Notes: a model not told the origin generated them from the letters alone. Counted from the first letter of the stretch, positions 1 through 9,975 are shown. The stretch: 64,000 bases of DNA from Adiantum capillus-veneris (GCA_014529385.2 CM043958.1:80924025-80988024); one strand, 5' to 3'. Numbers and translations are program-made.

Positions 1-553
1 ATATTATCGACCCTTGTCGACATTTTTTCTCTTTGACATGCATTGCATCGTCAAAAAAACTCTTTTGCGTTTGTAAAATGGTTGGCCACTAGATACCTGC
101 CATCAATATAGCTTTGTCCGTGGTTTCATAAGAGAAGTGACCTTCCACTAGACCTGCATGTGCTTGTTCTAAAATAGGAAGATATTCCTCCTCATTTGTG
201 CACAGTCTAAGATGTTGGTCTTTCCCTTGTCTTCGATAGAGCTGGTTTCCAATCAAGATGTAGTTGGGGGCTTCCGTTTCTATTGCCCTCCTTCGTCTTG
301 TATTCATGTTTTTCGAAAAGATTTTGTTGGTTAGATATTCTACCAAGTAACAGCTCCACTGTGGTGTGGCTGCAATGTGGAATAATATGGCATGGGGTAT
401 GGTAGCTTTTACCTTACACTGAGAGCACTCATTCACATATTGATGAACGTCCTTCTTCATAGTAAGCCAATAAACCCCCAACCAAGTTAATCGTTGTAAG
501 CTTTGGTCTTGTGCAAAGTGTAGTCCTACTACTGTGGTATGTGTTGGACTCAA
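1..553 (-). pseudogene. Ty3/gypsy integrase N-terminal fragment
   Basis: Translation of 553-89 gives the stretch between RNase H and integrase core of a plant Ty3 polyprotein. Recognisable are NYILIGNQLYRRQGKD, LPILEQAHAGLVEGHF (the region of the zinc-binding histidines, here with H and a substituted second position) and an upstream NECSQCK Cys pair belonging to the preceding spacer. It is homologous to the integrase zinc-binding segment of element E3 at 24695-24916 but clearly from a different family. The catalytic core lies left of the window or is lost. Stops and frame changes show it is not functional. It may be the distal part of element E4, whose RT is broken at 34.89 kb; this link is inference. 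Confidence 0.7.
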
Positions 554-932
554 GTAGGCTTCTTGTTCCTAAATATTAATTCACAAGAGCAGGATTCCAT
601 CTTTCTTTTTTTTATACAACCGTCCAACCAACAATTGATACAATGCGGATTGCTCAATCAGTCGTGGTGTAATGGGAATCGATATTCGAGAATCTACTTG
701 CATGATGGTCATTAGGGTCACAAGGTCTTCTACCATATTGGAACCATTTCCATAGAGAACAGATATGCATTTGGCAAATCATTGTCTACCCCCTTAGGTG
801 CTTCCCATGTTGTCAATTTTGATAGATGATCTGCTCTTTGGTGTGTGGTGTCTTTTTTAACCACCACTCTGAAGTCAAATTCAAGTAGGATGATGAACCA
901 TCTTACTATCCTTCTAGTATTTCAGGGCCCTT
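554..932 (-). pseudogene. Decayed RNase H to integrase spacer
   Basis: Broken minus-strand reading frames link the integrase fragment to the RNase H fragment. Short pieces resemble the E3 spacer at 24.9-25.3 kb (a segment like the E3 LIAERLYHLSSDQ stretch, and a terminal HLSKL-like RNase H end near 830). Several stops and frame shifts interrupt it. I see no separate gene here. Confidence 0.45.
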
Positions 933-1279
933 TCAGGGTTTGTTTACCAAATTGAGTAAGGCTTGATGTTCTCCGAAAAAGACAAACTTGTTGGCTAACA
1001 AGTAGTGTCGGAATTTCTTGACCATATACACCATACCAAGGCCTTCTCTTTCCGTAGTTGTATAATTATTTTCTGCCAGGTTTAATTGTTGGCTAGCATA
1101 GGAGATAGGAAAATCCATGGCCCCCTCTCTTGGCTGAGCTAAGATACAACCTACAGCAAAACTTGAAGCATCAACGTGTACATGAAATACTTTGTCCCAA
1201 TAGGGAGCTCTTAGTATTTGTGCTGAGGTCAAAGCTTTCTTAAGCTTTTGAAATGACTCTTCACATTCGTTAGTCCATT
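933..1279 (-). pseudogene. Ty3/gypsy RNase H fragment
   Basis: The 99-residue ORF (1232-933) contains FHVHVDASSFAVGCILAQP, the first RNase H strand with its catalytic Asp, then ISYASQQLNLAENNYTTTE, REGLGMVYMVKKFRHYLL and HQALLNLVNKP, the standard order of plant Ty3 RNase H. Upstream to 1279 the frame continues into the RT connection (WTNECEESFQKLKKA-like), where it stops at the solo LTR. The same segment exists in E3 at 25.1-25.9 kb. It joins the RT fragment at 2893-3062 once the inserted LTR is set aside. Confidence 0.8.
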
Positions 1280-1284
1280 CAAAA

Positions 1285-1965
1285 TGTAATGGAAATGGCC
1301 TATGAACTTTGAGAATAGCGGAATTAGGAGAATTAAAGAGAGCATTTTTGTGAGACTACTTTGAGAACATAGAGGGTGAACTTAATTGATGGTAGCAACA
1401 TAATCATAGTACTTAATTAACTTGGCATGAACAATAATTTTGCAAGAGAGAGAGTTTAGAGAACTTAACAACAATTGAGGACCGGATTTATGTGGAGCCG
1501 GTCCCCCCTCCAATAGGCTTTTGTATTATAGATTCTCCCATCAAGAGAGACTTGGTACAATACAATATTTTTGTTCCTTGTGACCTAAGTGATGCAATGA
1601 CGATGGAAAGCTTCATGCATCACGAGCATAACATAGACTTTTGTAAAAAGCATTAACTATCCCCAACCTTAGTCCTAAGGCCTCAAACACCTTCAAAGGT
1701 GGAGAGAGCTACGGGGAATGAGGGTAGGGAAGAGGAAGAAGAAACATTCACAGGAGAAAGAAATAGTTCCTCACTTATCATCACTCTTCTTGCTAGCATA
1801 CATAATAGCATAGTAATGAAGATGGAGAAGATGGAAAGCTTAAGCATTGAAGCATGGCTCTTGGTTGGATTTGCATTCCATAGCCAAGAGTGTTGGTGTA
1901 GGCTCTCAATTTCTCTACTAGCTTGGAGAAGGAGATGGAGCTCTTACACTTGCAACTCACACAAT

Positions 1966-2047
<82 letters not shown>

Positions 2048-2887
2048 GGGAGAGTATACCCCCCAAGCTAGCCCCCTCCTTGCTTTGGTCACGATCCCCT
2101 CTTATAGCACTATCTTGCACACGATTGGACCTCCTCAAGCTTGGCCAATCACAGGCTTAGTGCATATCAAGCAGCAAGGGTAGCCTTGGGACAAGTGTCC
2201 CCCTTTCCCCTTTGAGAGAGAGGACTTGATAAATGCATAGACAATTAATTAAATTAGCTAAATTATCACTAGACCCATTGTGAGGCCAACCAATAGGCTT
2301 AAGGCACAACATGAGGACAACATGGAGAGGAGGTTGACAAGTGTCCTAGATGCTTTTTTTGTACCAAGCTTACCTCGTGTGAGGGTCTGTGTGTTCTCGC
2401 TCTAGCTCCTACAATGAGGGCTTGCCCCCCCTTGTGAAGAGATATACATTGACTTTTGGAACACCTTACCCCCTCAAGCACCTTAGTCATGGAGCACATT
2501 GGCACCTTAGTCATTAAGACCTCAAGCACCTTAGTCAGCAAGCACGACAAGCACCTCAAGGACCTTATCCAACAAGCAACAACACCTCAAGCTTGGGCCA
2601 GGTTCCCACCTCAAGCACAACCCTAGCTTACCTAAGGGCAAAGGACTTTTAACACTAACCTTTGGAGGTCTTTAATGAAGCTAACCCTAAGGTATTTAAG
2701 CTCTATTTGCTAGCCTTGCCTTTGACAAACCATCTCTCATTTGGACTCCTTTACCATTGGCCTCGTGTTAAGATAGATCTGTAAGCACATGTCTATAATC
2801 TAACCCTTGTTCCTGTTTATTCTCCCACATTAAATGATCACTTTAATATGAGAAATTTGGGTTGGTTAAATATTAGATTTTATGACA
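1285..2887 (-). mobile_element. Solo LTR of the E5 chromovirus family
   Basis: The 1603-bp segment has the ends TGTAATGG...TATGACA and is flanked by a perfect 5-bp duplication CAAAA (1280-1284 and 2888-2892). It is the same sequence as the two LTRs of E5 at 51065-52618 and 57888-59478, and no internal region remains, so it is a solo LTR left by LTR-LTR recombination. It lies inside the RT/RNase H junction of a Ty3 pol fragment. Strand is assigned from E5, whose coding strand is minus. A GT/GA microsatellite inside it is longer than in the sister copies. ORFs inside it are chance frames. Confidence 0.9.
1966..2044. repeat. (GT)n(GA)n microsatellite
   Basis: About 16 GT units run directly into about 23 GA units. 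It sits inside the solo LTR, at a place where the E5 LTR copies have only a short GT stretch (51.75 kb) or a separate CT run (58.64-58.68 kb), so it expanded after insertion. Confidence 0.95.
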
Positions 2888-2892
2888 CAAAA

Positions 2893-3062
2893 TGAGTGAT
2901 AAGGCTATAAATGGGCTTAGCAATCACAACATACATGTTAATAAATCTAGGATAGTAACCACAATGCCCCATAAATGCTTGAACCCCTCTGACTGTTGTT
3001 GGTCTAGCCATCTCAATAATAAGTGCTACTTTTTTCATGTCTGCGTTAAAAAAAACAAACAA
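2893..3062 (-). pseudogene. Ty3/gypsy RT thumb/connection fragment
   Basis: Encodes ARPTTVRGVQAFMGHCGYY, FINMYVVIAKPIYSL and a few residues either side. E3 has the equivalent LSRPTNAKQVQSFMGHCGYY. It is continuous with the RNase H fragment at 933-1279 except for the solo LTR. The right side stops abruptly at about 3050, losing roughly 70 residues including the YxDD region, where AT-rich sequence begins. Confidence 0.8.
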
Positions 3063-3222
3063 ACTAAAAACTAAAAATAAATAAATAAATAAATAAAATA
3101 ATTTGTTTTAAGGTAAAACCGGGATCGAGAATATCTCTCAAACCCGAGCCCAAGCTCACGCTCAGGCCTAGGCCTCAGTCGCCTTTAAAAAAAATGAATT
3201 CTAGCTTCACACGTAGCTAAAA
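3063..3222. other. AT-rich junction with (AATA)n, no gene
   Basis: Holds an A-rich run, about seven AATA-type units (3073-3106) and a short GC-richer stretch with repeated CTCAGGC-like words. It separates the truncated RT fragment from the start of inverted-repeat arm A. No coding potential seen. Confidence 0.6.
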
Positions 3223-3375
3223 ATCGATTTTTTGAGGACCAACGGAACTTCAGATGCCCGAAAATTGTGCTGATTACGCTCGTTTCAAGCTATCACAACA
3301 CTTTAATATAAAAAAATCAAACATTAAAAAACATTAAAAACGTAAAAAACATGAGTGAAAACGGGCACTTAAAAA

Positions 3376-3395
3376 AGGTAAGCGGTTAACCTTCG
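3376..3395 (+). promoter_or_regulatory. Consensus-like splice donor in gag leader of arm A
   Basis: The word AAAGGTAAGCGGTTAAC lies about 50 bp before the Gag ATG and is kept unchanged in the other arm (minus strand, about 16280-16300), although flanking bases differ. It matches the plant 5' splice-site consensus AG|GTAAG. No matching acceptor was identified, so use as an intron is inference. Confidence 0.3.
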
Positions 3396-3432
3396 AGGTT
3401 AATCGTCGACGCTTGAAGGGTGCCAAAGGCAC

Positions 3433-4793
3433 ATGCATCTGCGCTCTGGTCATGTGCTAGAGACGGAGCAACTAGAGAGAATTTCGACTTACGCGAGTTC
3501 TCAATATCCACGTACCTTAGGTTCTGGACCCTTGGCGGGGACCCAAGGTAGTAGAAACGAGGACCCGAACATAGCGGCTAGTGACTCTTCCTCTGACTAC
3601 GACGTCATGGAGGGTTTCCCAATGCCTAATCCCGATAGCTCGAGCCAAGACATGCATGCCATGGGTCCTCGATCCGGGCCGAGCATGCTTAGCCGCCTGA
3701 AGGAAACCTTTAGTAGAGCCACTCTCTCTGAACATGGAGCTAATGATGTAAATGAGGGGGGTGGGGAAGTAAATTCTCCATTCGTGACAAATGTAGACCC
3801 TATACCATCAGAGAATGTGCACGTGAATACTTCATTCACTGCACCTCCTGACTCTTCAGAGTTATTTCCCTCCGAGGTCATATTACCCGATGGTAGAAGC
3901 CTTGCCGAAGTGCAAGAGGTTGAGCGATATATCCTTGCAGTGAGGGAAAAGGAAGTCGAGAGCTTACGCAAGGCGGAGCAACGAAGAGAGTTAAAAGTGA
4001 AAGCTCCTATGTCAATATCCTTGCTAAGAGAGCAATCAAGTGCTCCTGATTTAGCAACCGCTAAGGGCCAACCCCTAGAAAGCAACATTGTATCTAGCTC
4101 AAAGGACACCCCTAGCACCTCAATCCTAGATGGAGCGTTCTTAAATGAGAACTGGGAGTACAAATTACAAACAGAGACTCTGACCGACCTATACACAGGT
4201 CACACCTATCATGTGGTTGGTTAGATGTCCTACAATCCACAATGGGTGCTACTAGTGTGGAGGATCAACAACAAAGAGTTTGTGAGGTCATCCATAGGGT
4301 CATTGAGTTAGAGAGACAGAACAAGGGGATCAATATACCTTCAACGGGTCTCATGAGATTCTTGGATACAGGGAAGGCTAAACAACCGACCTTATCGCAA
4401 ATGGAGACTCCCTCGGTCAGTCCGATGGATCCCCAATATGTTGTTTCTCCAGGGGTCTCAGTGCAATCTGAGCCCACAAGTGATAGCTTCACCTCTCCAA
4501 GTCTAGCTCATCTTTCCCTTGATGACACCACGACTACCATGCCTACCCCAATGATGGGCATGCCGAGAAACACGCCATGGACCTCATTTGTTAGTAAAGC
4601 ACCGCTACATGGTAGCTCAATGCCTGCAATAGTACCTACAAGTGTATACCAATCGTATACACCCATGGGTCCTCGTACTCATGTAGTCCCTACCTCTCCC
4701 ATTGTTTCAACTACCTATGCTCCACAACCACAATACACAAGTTCTTATTTCCATGGGACTATACCGGCTAGCATTAGCATGTCACATCCGTAG
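3433..4793 (+). pseudogene. Arm A Gag, N-terminal half (broken)
   Basis: Starts MHLRSGHVLETEQLERI, a start like that of many plant Ty3 Gag proteins and like the NLRSG of E3. The first 263 residues are acidic and Ser/Pro-rich. A frame break at about 4210 (TAG) separates it from a second piece beginning MGATSVEDQQQRVCEVIHRV (4242-4793), which is Pro/Thr-rich. Arm B reads through the same junction in a single frame but with TGA, so the ancestral ORF was continuous. The second piece stops just before the capsid domain, which is deleted in this arm but partly retained in arm B (FSGDGDVRKHIEVFEQI). Not functional as Gag. Confidence 0.75.
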
Positions 4794-4799
4794 ACACAC

Positions 4800-4897
4800 C
4801 TCGAGTGCCTGCATTGATGCCGGCCCCACCCTTAGCACGAACAGACACACCTCAAGTGCCTGCATTGATGCCGGCCCCACCTCTTGAACAAACAACA
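4800..4897 (+). repeat. Two tandem copies of a ~51-bp unit in Gag
   Basis: The unit beginning GACACACCTCGAGTGCC (4794) is repeated once starting near 4845 (GACACACCTCAAGTGCC). Each contains TGCATTGATGCCGGCCCCACC and encodes VPALMPAPPL. It lies at the capsid deletion point, so it may be a repair scar. Confidence 0.8.
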
Positions 4898-6997
4898 CAA
4901 CACATGGTCCCTAGGGCCCAAAATGTTGTTGAAACAACACCCTTACCGCCTCCAGTGCTAGGACCGCAACCACCACATCCGAGAATCACTTCTGTGAATC
5001 AAGTGGGTTGTGAGTCATCTATTTCTTGTTTGGAAGGATGTGAGGAAGATATAGATCCTAATATCGCCTATGGGATGGATGTGCTTGAAGAAAGTCCACA
5101 ATACTACATGGAGGACTATTGGGGACAAGTCAAACCTGTATATCAAGTAGCTGATCTTGCGGCAAGAGGCCAAAATATCAATTACACTGCTAAGAGACCA
5201 CCTCTTCAATGCTATGAGTGTGGAGGTCCACATCGTGTAGCCGAGTGTCCTATTAGGCTACAAAAGAACGCCACACTAATGCAAACCAATCAAGCGAGCA
5301 TGTCTACAATGCCGATACTCATGTGTTATCGATGTGGCATAGATCATTTGATTGCCCAATGTCCAAATAATCCAAATGCACCGAAGATCACGCCATTAAA
5401 CTTGATTGAAGTTACCGAGGAGCCATCACCAAGTACACCCGTGGTACCAGTAAACGTACTCACACGAACGATGCTCCAAAAACAAAATTATATTCTTGAG
5501 GAAAGAGACACGGCATCAATTGCCCAATCTCAGAAAAAGAAGAAAACACGAAGAAAGATATCGCACAAAGCAGCGAAGTCAGACCCCAGTTCAAAGACCA
5601 ACATAGGGACTGGTGACGACCCCGTATATATGAACGACGCTGAAGAAGATTCTGATTCAGGTGAAACCATGGAGACCAAAACGACCACTAACATAGAAAC
5701 CAACAAGGAAGATCTTCATGAGCCACAATGGCCAGGATCCAAAAAGAAGATAGGAACTTATCCAAACCCTACAGAGGAGATCGAGCGAGTCAAGCAATTA
5801 AGGAGTTTGGTAGAAGATACCCAAAGCGATCTAGAACCAGCACCTAGGAAGATCCAGATTACAGACACCCTATTCCCTACGCAACAACAACCTCACCAAG
5901 TCCATAGACCCTTGGACATACCTAGTGTCATCCAAGAAGAAAGTGACTTAAAGTCATGGGAAAGTGGGCGTGCTCACTTCTTGATGGAAATAATGTTTAC
6001 AGAGGGACAACCTGATCCTATCGAAGAAATGGAGATCCCATCTTCCCCACGTCAAGGGACTCAAGGCCAAAAGGTGCCGTTAAACATTCCCAAATTGATG
6101 GATTTCATGTCTTCAGAAGTTAGAACCACCATTATGTCCAAACTATATAAAGACCCCGAGCTAGTCTCAGCTCTTCGAGCCCTCCTCAATGGAGAACTGA
6201 AGTTTGGGCTACCACAATTTGCACAGATGGATGGAGTTGGGGAGATGCCAATAGAGGAGGAACACTTCGATCCACAACCCAACCTAGATGAGAACCTTGT
6301 TATAGAAATACCTGTTAACAAGTTGGGCGAATACTTTGAGGGTGATGAATCCAATGTGACCATACCAATCACTATTAAGGGATTAACTGTGAAGGGAATC
6401 CTTGATGGTGGTGCTGGGGTTAGCATTGTGACTAAAAATTGTTGGGAAACTATGGGGAGACCTCACCTTGCGACCACAACCATAGTAGTGAAGATGGTCA
6501 ATGGGTCTATTGTTAAACCTATTGGGATGCTAGAAGATCTCAAGATCAAATTCTTTGGACATAAAATAAGGATTACCTTCATTGTTATGGATTTCTCCAA
6601 ACACACTATGGCATCGGAGATGATCTTAGGACGTCCTTTCATGAGGGAAGCAAAAATGGTACATGACTGGTCTAAAAACCATGTCTACTTGCAGTTCCAA
6701 GATTCTGTCATTCGAGTGGATCTTGTGATGGGTCGAGCACATCCTCTAGGAAACAGGTTTATAATTGATCATAGATCTGACACCACAGTTCACTCGGCCC
6801 CATTGCAGTATTGTTACACGTGTAAAGTGGACACTGATGTTGGGGAAGATTCTCCTTATATGGATGTACTACCTGGGATGACTGAGTCGGACAATGTGGA
6901 TTGGGTCCACCTAGCAGCAACCATAGACACTTGGGGAAATACGGGGACGACCTGGGTAACACCTGAGGGGATGAAATGCCACCACTCGTACCCTTAA
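4805..6997 (+). CDS. Arm A nucleocapsid-protease polyprotein segment
   Basis: A 730-residue open frame. Two zinc knuckles of an unusual CX2CX3HX4C spacing occur near residues 136-148 (CYECGGPHRVAEC) and 173-185 (CYRCGIDHLIAQC). A Lys-rich nuclear-localisation-like stretch (QKKKKTRRK) and a charged linker follow. A retropepsin domain spans about residues 500-640, with the active-site strand VKGILDGGAGVSIV near residue 533 and the flap/C-terminal strand EMILGRPFM near 607. The catalytic Asp is present but the usual Ser/Thr of D[ST]G is Gly, and the same D-G-G is found in arm B. After protease comes an acidic segment (WVHLAATID) that aligns with E3 (WEHILATLD), then a stop: no RT or integrase. 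It is a Gag-protease-only, non-autonomous type of element. The N terminus is an in-frame continuation after a deletion rather than a true start. Confidence 0.75.
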   Translation: MPALMPAPPLARTDTPQVPALMPAPPLEQTTQHMVPRAQNVVETTPLPPPVLGPQPPHPRITSVNQVGCESSISCLEGCEEDIDPNIAYGMDVLEESPQYYMEDYWGQVKPVYQVADLAARGQNINYTAKRPPLQCYECGGPHRVAECPIRLQKNATLMQTNQASMSTMPILMCYRCGIDHLIAQCPNNPNAPKITPLNLIEVTEEPSPSTPVVPVNVLTRTMLQKQNYILEERDTASIAQSQKKKKTRRKISHKAAKSDPSSKTNIGTGDDPVYMNDAEEDSDSGETMETKTTTNIETNKEDLHEPQWPGSKKKIGTYPNPTEEIERVKQLRSLVEDTQSDLEPAPRKIQITDTLFPTQQQPHQVHRPLDIPSVIQEESDLKSWESGRAHFLMEIMFTEGQPDPIEEMEIPSSPRQGTQGQKVPLNIPKLMDFMSSEVRTTIMSKLYKDPELVSALRALLNGELKFGLPQFAQMDGVGEMPIEEEHFDPQPNLDENLVIEIPVNKLGEYFEGDESNVTIPITIKGLTVKGILDGGAGVSIVTKNCWETMGRPHLATTTIVVKMVNGSIVKPIGMLEDLKIKFFGHKIRITFIVMDFSKHTMASEMILGRPFMREAKMVHDWSKNHVYLQFQDSVIRVDLVMGRAHPLGNRFIIDHRSDTTVHSAPLQYCYTCKVDTDVGEDSPYMDVLPGMTESDNVDWVHLAATIDTWGNTGTTWVTPEGMKCHHSYP

Positions 6998-7569
6998 ATA
7001 TGCTACAAGCAATGCATATAGCTTTTGACAAGACTCATCCTAATATAACGAAGAAAACATACGAGTGGGTCCCTAAAGCTTCTTTAGCGACCATGGCTAG
7101 TACTAAAAAACAGAAGCCTTGTAAGAAACGTACTACTCGCTCCAAGAAAAGTAAGAAAATGTGGCGTTGGATTCCTAAACGACTATTGGAAGCCCAAGGC
7201 TACTATGAAGGAAATGATCAAATCTGGGTACCAAAACGTAGATTGTGTTCTTACTTGTCACCTGACCCATGTGAGCCCAATCCAGTAGCTCCAAAACGAA
7301 TGGACGATCGCGAAAAGAAAAAAATCAATGAATGCTACACACCCGCTCTAGAGCTAGTTTGGGTACCAAATAAAGAACGATTTGTTCCACCTAGCTCAAC
7401 AAGGGGGGAGTCCCATGAAGCTTCTAGCTCCTCATATAATGCATCCATAGAGGTAAAAGCTTCTCCACATCGTCGACCTACAATAGTGGACCTCCATAAA
7501 GCTACAAAGAAATCCACACCTCCTAGTGTTCAAGAATCACATGATGAACCACTTCAAGTTCGATCATGA
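6976..7569 (+). CDS. Arm A W[VI]PK-repeat tail
   Basis: This 197-residue frame overlaps the end of the protease ORF by 22 bp in another frame. It has four spaced motifs: YEWVPKA, WRWIPKR, QIWVPKR and LVWVPNK, about 30-45 residues apart, in a strongly basic context (KKQKPCKKRTTRSKKSKK). Arm B keeps the same tail (12370-12984) and E3 has a related one after its second protease (22758-23099). The function is unknown. The basic Trp motif suggests nucleic-acid or capsid binding, which is inference. The +/-1 overlap could be a frameshift site or decay. Confidence 0.55.
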   Translation: MPPLVPLNMLQAMHIAFDKTHPNITKKTYEWVPKASLATMASTKKQKPCKKRTTRSKKSKKMWRWIPKRLLEAQGYYEGNDQIWVPKRRLCSYLSPDPCEPNPVAPKRMDDREKKKINECYTPALELVWVPNKERFVPPSSTRGESHEASSSSYNASIEVKASPHRRPTIVDLHKATKKSTPPSVQESHDEPLQVRS

Positions 7570-9338
7570 GAGAGTACCTTACCACCCTTGCAACTCGATG
7601 AGGCACCTAAGGTAATAGAAAACTACTGGCAGAAATCCTCACCTATTATCGACGACTGGAACAATTGGTTTCAAAGGGTGACGAGCACATTTCAAACGAT
7701 ATGATCTACCCAAGGAAGGGGGGAATGTCTGCTGACAGTCATCATTCACTCACTCCCCTCTCAACCTTGTTTCCCTGACCTCTCAATCACCAATCTTAGG
7801 GAATGTATATATATAAAGCCTTATACTCATAAAAAAGAAAAAGAATAAAGAGCAAGAGCAATTAGCAAACGAGTATGCACAATAAAACTCAAAACATTGA
7901 CTCAGACCTACACATTCGCATCCGGTACATTGAAACAGAAACTTATGCCAGAAAACACCTTTGATCCTCATCACTCGAGTGATGGAGGGTAGGTAGAATT
8001 AGTATGATAGGAGTGTTTCTGTTTTAGAGTTGAGTGATTAGCAAAGTTCCTTTTTCCCATTGATGTGCCTCCTAGAGGTATTCTTTGTGTTTCCTCGTGT
8101 GTACAGGAACGTGTTGTAGTTGTTAGGATTTGGACCTTCATGGAATGTTTATCTTGACTCACTCTTCAAATCAAGCGCGACCATCAACACAAACAAGTGT
8201 TTCTTGTCCATTAGCATTGCCCCTTATCTTTTTTGCATCTATGATTGTCTGCTTTGATTGTGATTGGTAGCATAATATTCAACACATTTGCTTATTATCA
8301 AACATTAAATTCAATGTAATTATTTGTCATAATCACTTGTCTAGGTTTAAAAATCAAGCTAGTTTGACCAAGTTAGGTGTTAGAGATCTTCTCTTAATAC
8401 CATGGGGAATGCCTTCCTAATAATCAATGGTTACTTAGGTTCTTAATCCGATTTAGGTAGCATTGTGTGAAATGTACTAGGGCTTTCTAGTGGGCTTGAC
8501 CCTATTGACCTTTAGCTTAAGTATTATAAATGGAGTTTACTAGTGTGATGAGCCTGGGGAGGTGTATCAGTGTTATATGACTCCCCAAAGTTACAAAATT
8601 AAAATGCTGAAAATGAACAAACAAAAAATCAAAGTGCCACATTATAAAATCTTAAGCTGAAAGAGAAATCTCAGCTTGATTGGGTACTTCACTCACATGT
8701 CTCGCCTATGGTACTAGAGCCCTAGAGGTTCCCAATGTGGGCGCTTTTTCTTGAAAAGCAAAAAAGCCAAGGCATACAAAATAAACACACACATCAAAAT
8801 TGAATCACTGTGAAAAGACTTTGGGGGGTCAAAGGAAAGGTAATCAGTCAGGCGATGATTTCATGAGAAATTCCTTTTATCATAGCTTAACTACAAGGTC
8901 TTCTAGGTATAGCCTCTAGTCAGTCCTCGAACATGAAATACTTGGCTCTCGCGATTAAACAACTTAATTGACCAGAGAAAATTAAGAAGCTTACCCATGG
9001 ATTAATAGTCGATCTCTAGTGCCTTTCGACCGTTAAATTAGCGACCCCAGACTTGTTTAATTTTTTACCTTTACATCTGTTTATGCATTTGATTACATTG
9101 CAATTTAATGTTTATTGTTGACAAATTATTTAAAATTCTGTAACCAATCAATTTGTCTGCCTAAAACTGCATATGCTTTTTAATCGCTTATGAGAACGCA
9201 ATTACTGTGCCAATGTTGTTTGATTTTCCAGTGACTGAAGAAGGCTAAGCACATTCATCTCAAATGCTCTTCCACCTCGACGAATGAGCTTCAACTCAAT
9301 AGCTTCCGAGGACAGAATCTTCATCAGGAAGGGGGGCA
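7570..9338 (+). other. Arm A 3' noncoding region with PPT-like site and TATA
   Basis: A polypurine tract AAGGAAGGGGGGAA at 7712-7725 is followed directly by TGTCTGCTGACAG, and a TATATATAAAG box lies at 7807-7817. These would fit a 3' LTR start at 7726. However a second PPT/TG pair occurs at 9326-9340. The 1.6 kb between them has no convincing ORF. It is either part of a long 2250-bp LTR or a long 3' untranslated region preceding a short LTR. The same two PPT-like sites are present in arm B. Confidence 0.6.
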
Positions 9339-9675
9339 TGTTAACCCTCACGGCTCACGGACACCCTATCACTTACGAGACGGACGTTGTAACCTACGAC
9401 GGACATTGTATTATTTATTTGGTAGAGTCAGGTACCGGGCTTGTCGGTCCAATAAGAAAAGGGTAAGAGTGATCACCGATGAGAGGCGCACTCTAACTGG
9501 AACATTCAAGGGATTAGTTGGCTAAGCATGGGCGCCCACGTGTGAATGGGGTGAGATCATATAAAAGTCAACTAAACCTATAATTCACTCATTCTCTCAT
9601 TTGTGCAATAGAACAGTGCTCTTGCTCCATCTCCATCTTCTTCTTCTTCATCTCCTTGTGTGTGTATGTATGCGT

Positions 9676-9732
<57 letters not shown>

Positions 9733-9975
9733 AGAGCGACCGAGCATTGCGACGACGGAACGACGGCGGCGAAGCGGTTGAGCGTAGTGAAGCGGTGGCT
9801 TCTTCTTCTTCGCGGCGAGGAATCCTCCACGAAGCAAGCGTAGAGCAGTGAGTGACACACCATCGCCTTCTTTGAGCTTACTAGTTTAGGCTTGTTGTGT
9901 GCTTGGAGCCATTTGTGGCTCGCACACGGTGTATCGGCAAGTTCCTTGCATTGACACGTGCGACATAAGCACACA
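9339..9975 (+). mobile_element. LTR of arm A
   Basis: Begins TGTTAACCCTCACGG directly after the purine tract AGGAAGGGGGG (9326-9336), ends CACACA at 9975, and is followed after TTTT by a tRNA-Asp type PBS. A TATA box (CATATAAAAG, about 9558-9567) is about 220 bp in. The same LTR is in arm B. An alternative is that the LTR starts at 7726. Because PPT precedes it and PBS follows it, this LTR sits between internal sequences on both sides, as in tandem or circular-junction structures. Confidence 0.6.
9679..9730. repeat. (CA)n microsatellite in LTR A
   Basis: About 25 CA units, ending in a short GA run. In arm B the same place (10308-10350) has much shorter, interrupted CA/CT runs. The expansion happened after the arms separated. 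Predicted proteins crossing it are chance frames. Confidence 0.95.

Noticed and set aside
3597-4196. 199-residue minus-strand ORF in arm A
   Set aside because: Antisense mirror of Gag, Ser/Thr-rich because of the opposite codon phase; also mirrored in arm B.
4200-4260. A separate short ORF (263 codons) upstream of Gag in arm A, echoed by a stop at the same place in arm B
   Set aside because: The stops differ (TAG after a one-base loss in A, TGA in place of TGG in B) and the aligned sequence reads through as one frame, so this is independent decay, not a two-ORF design.
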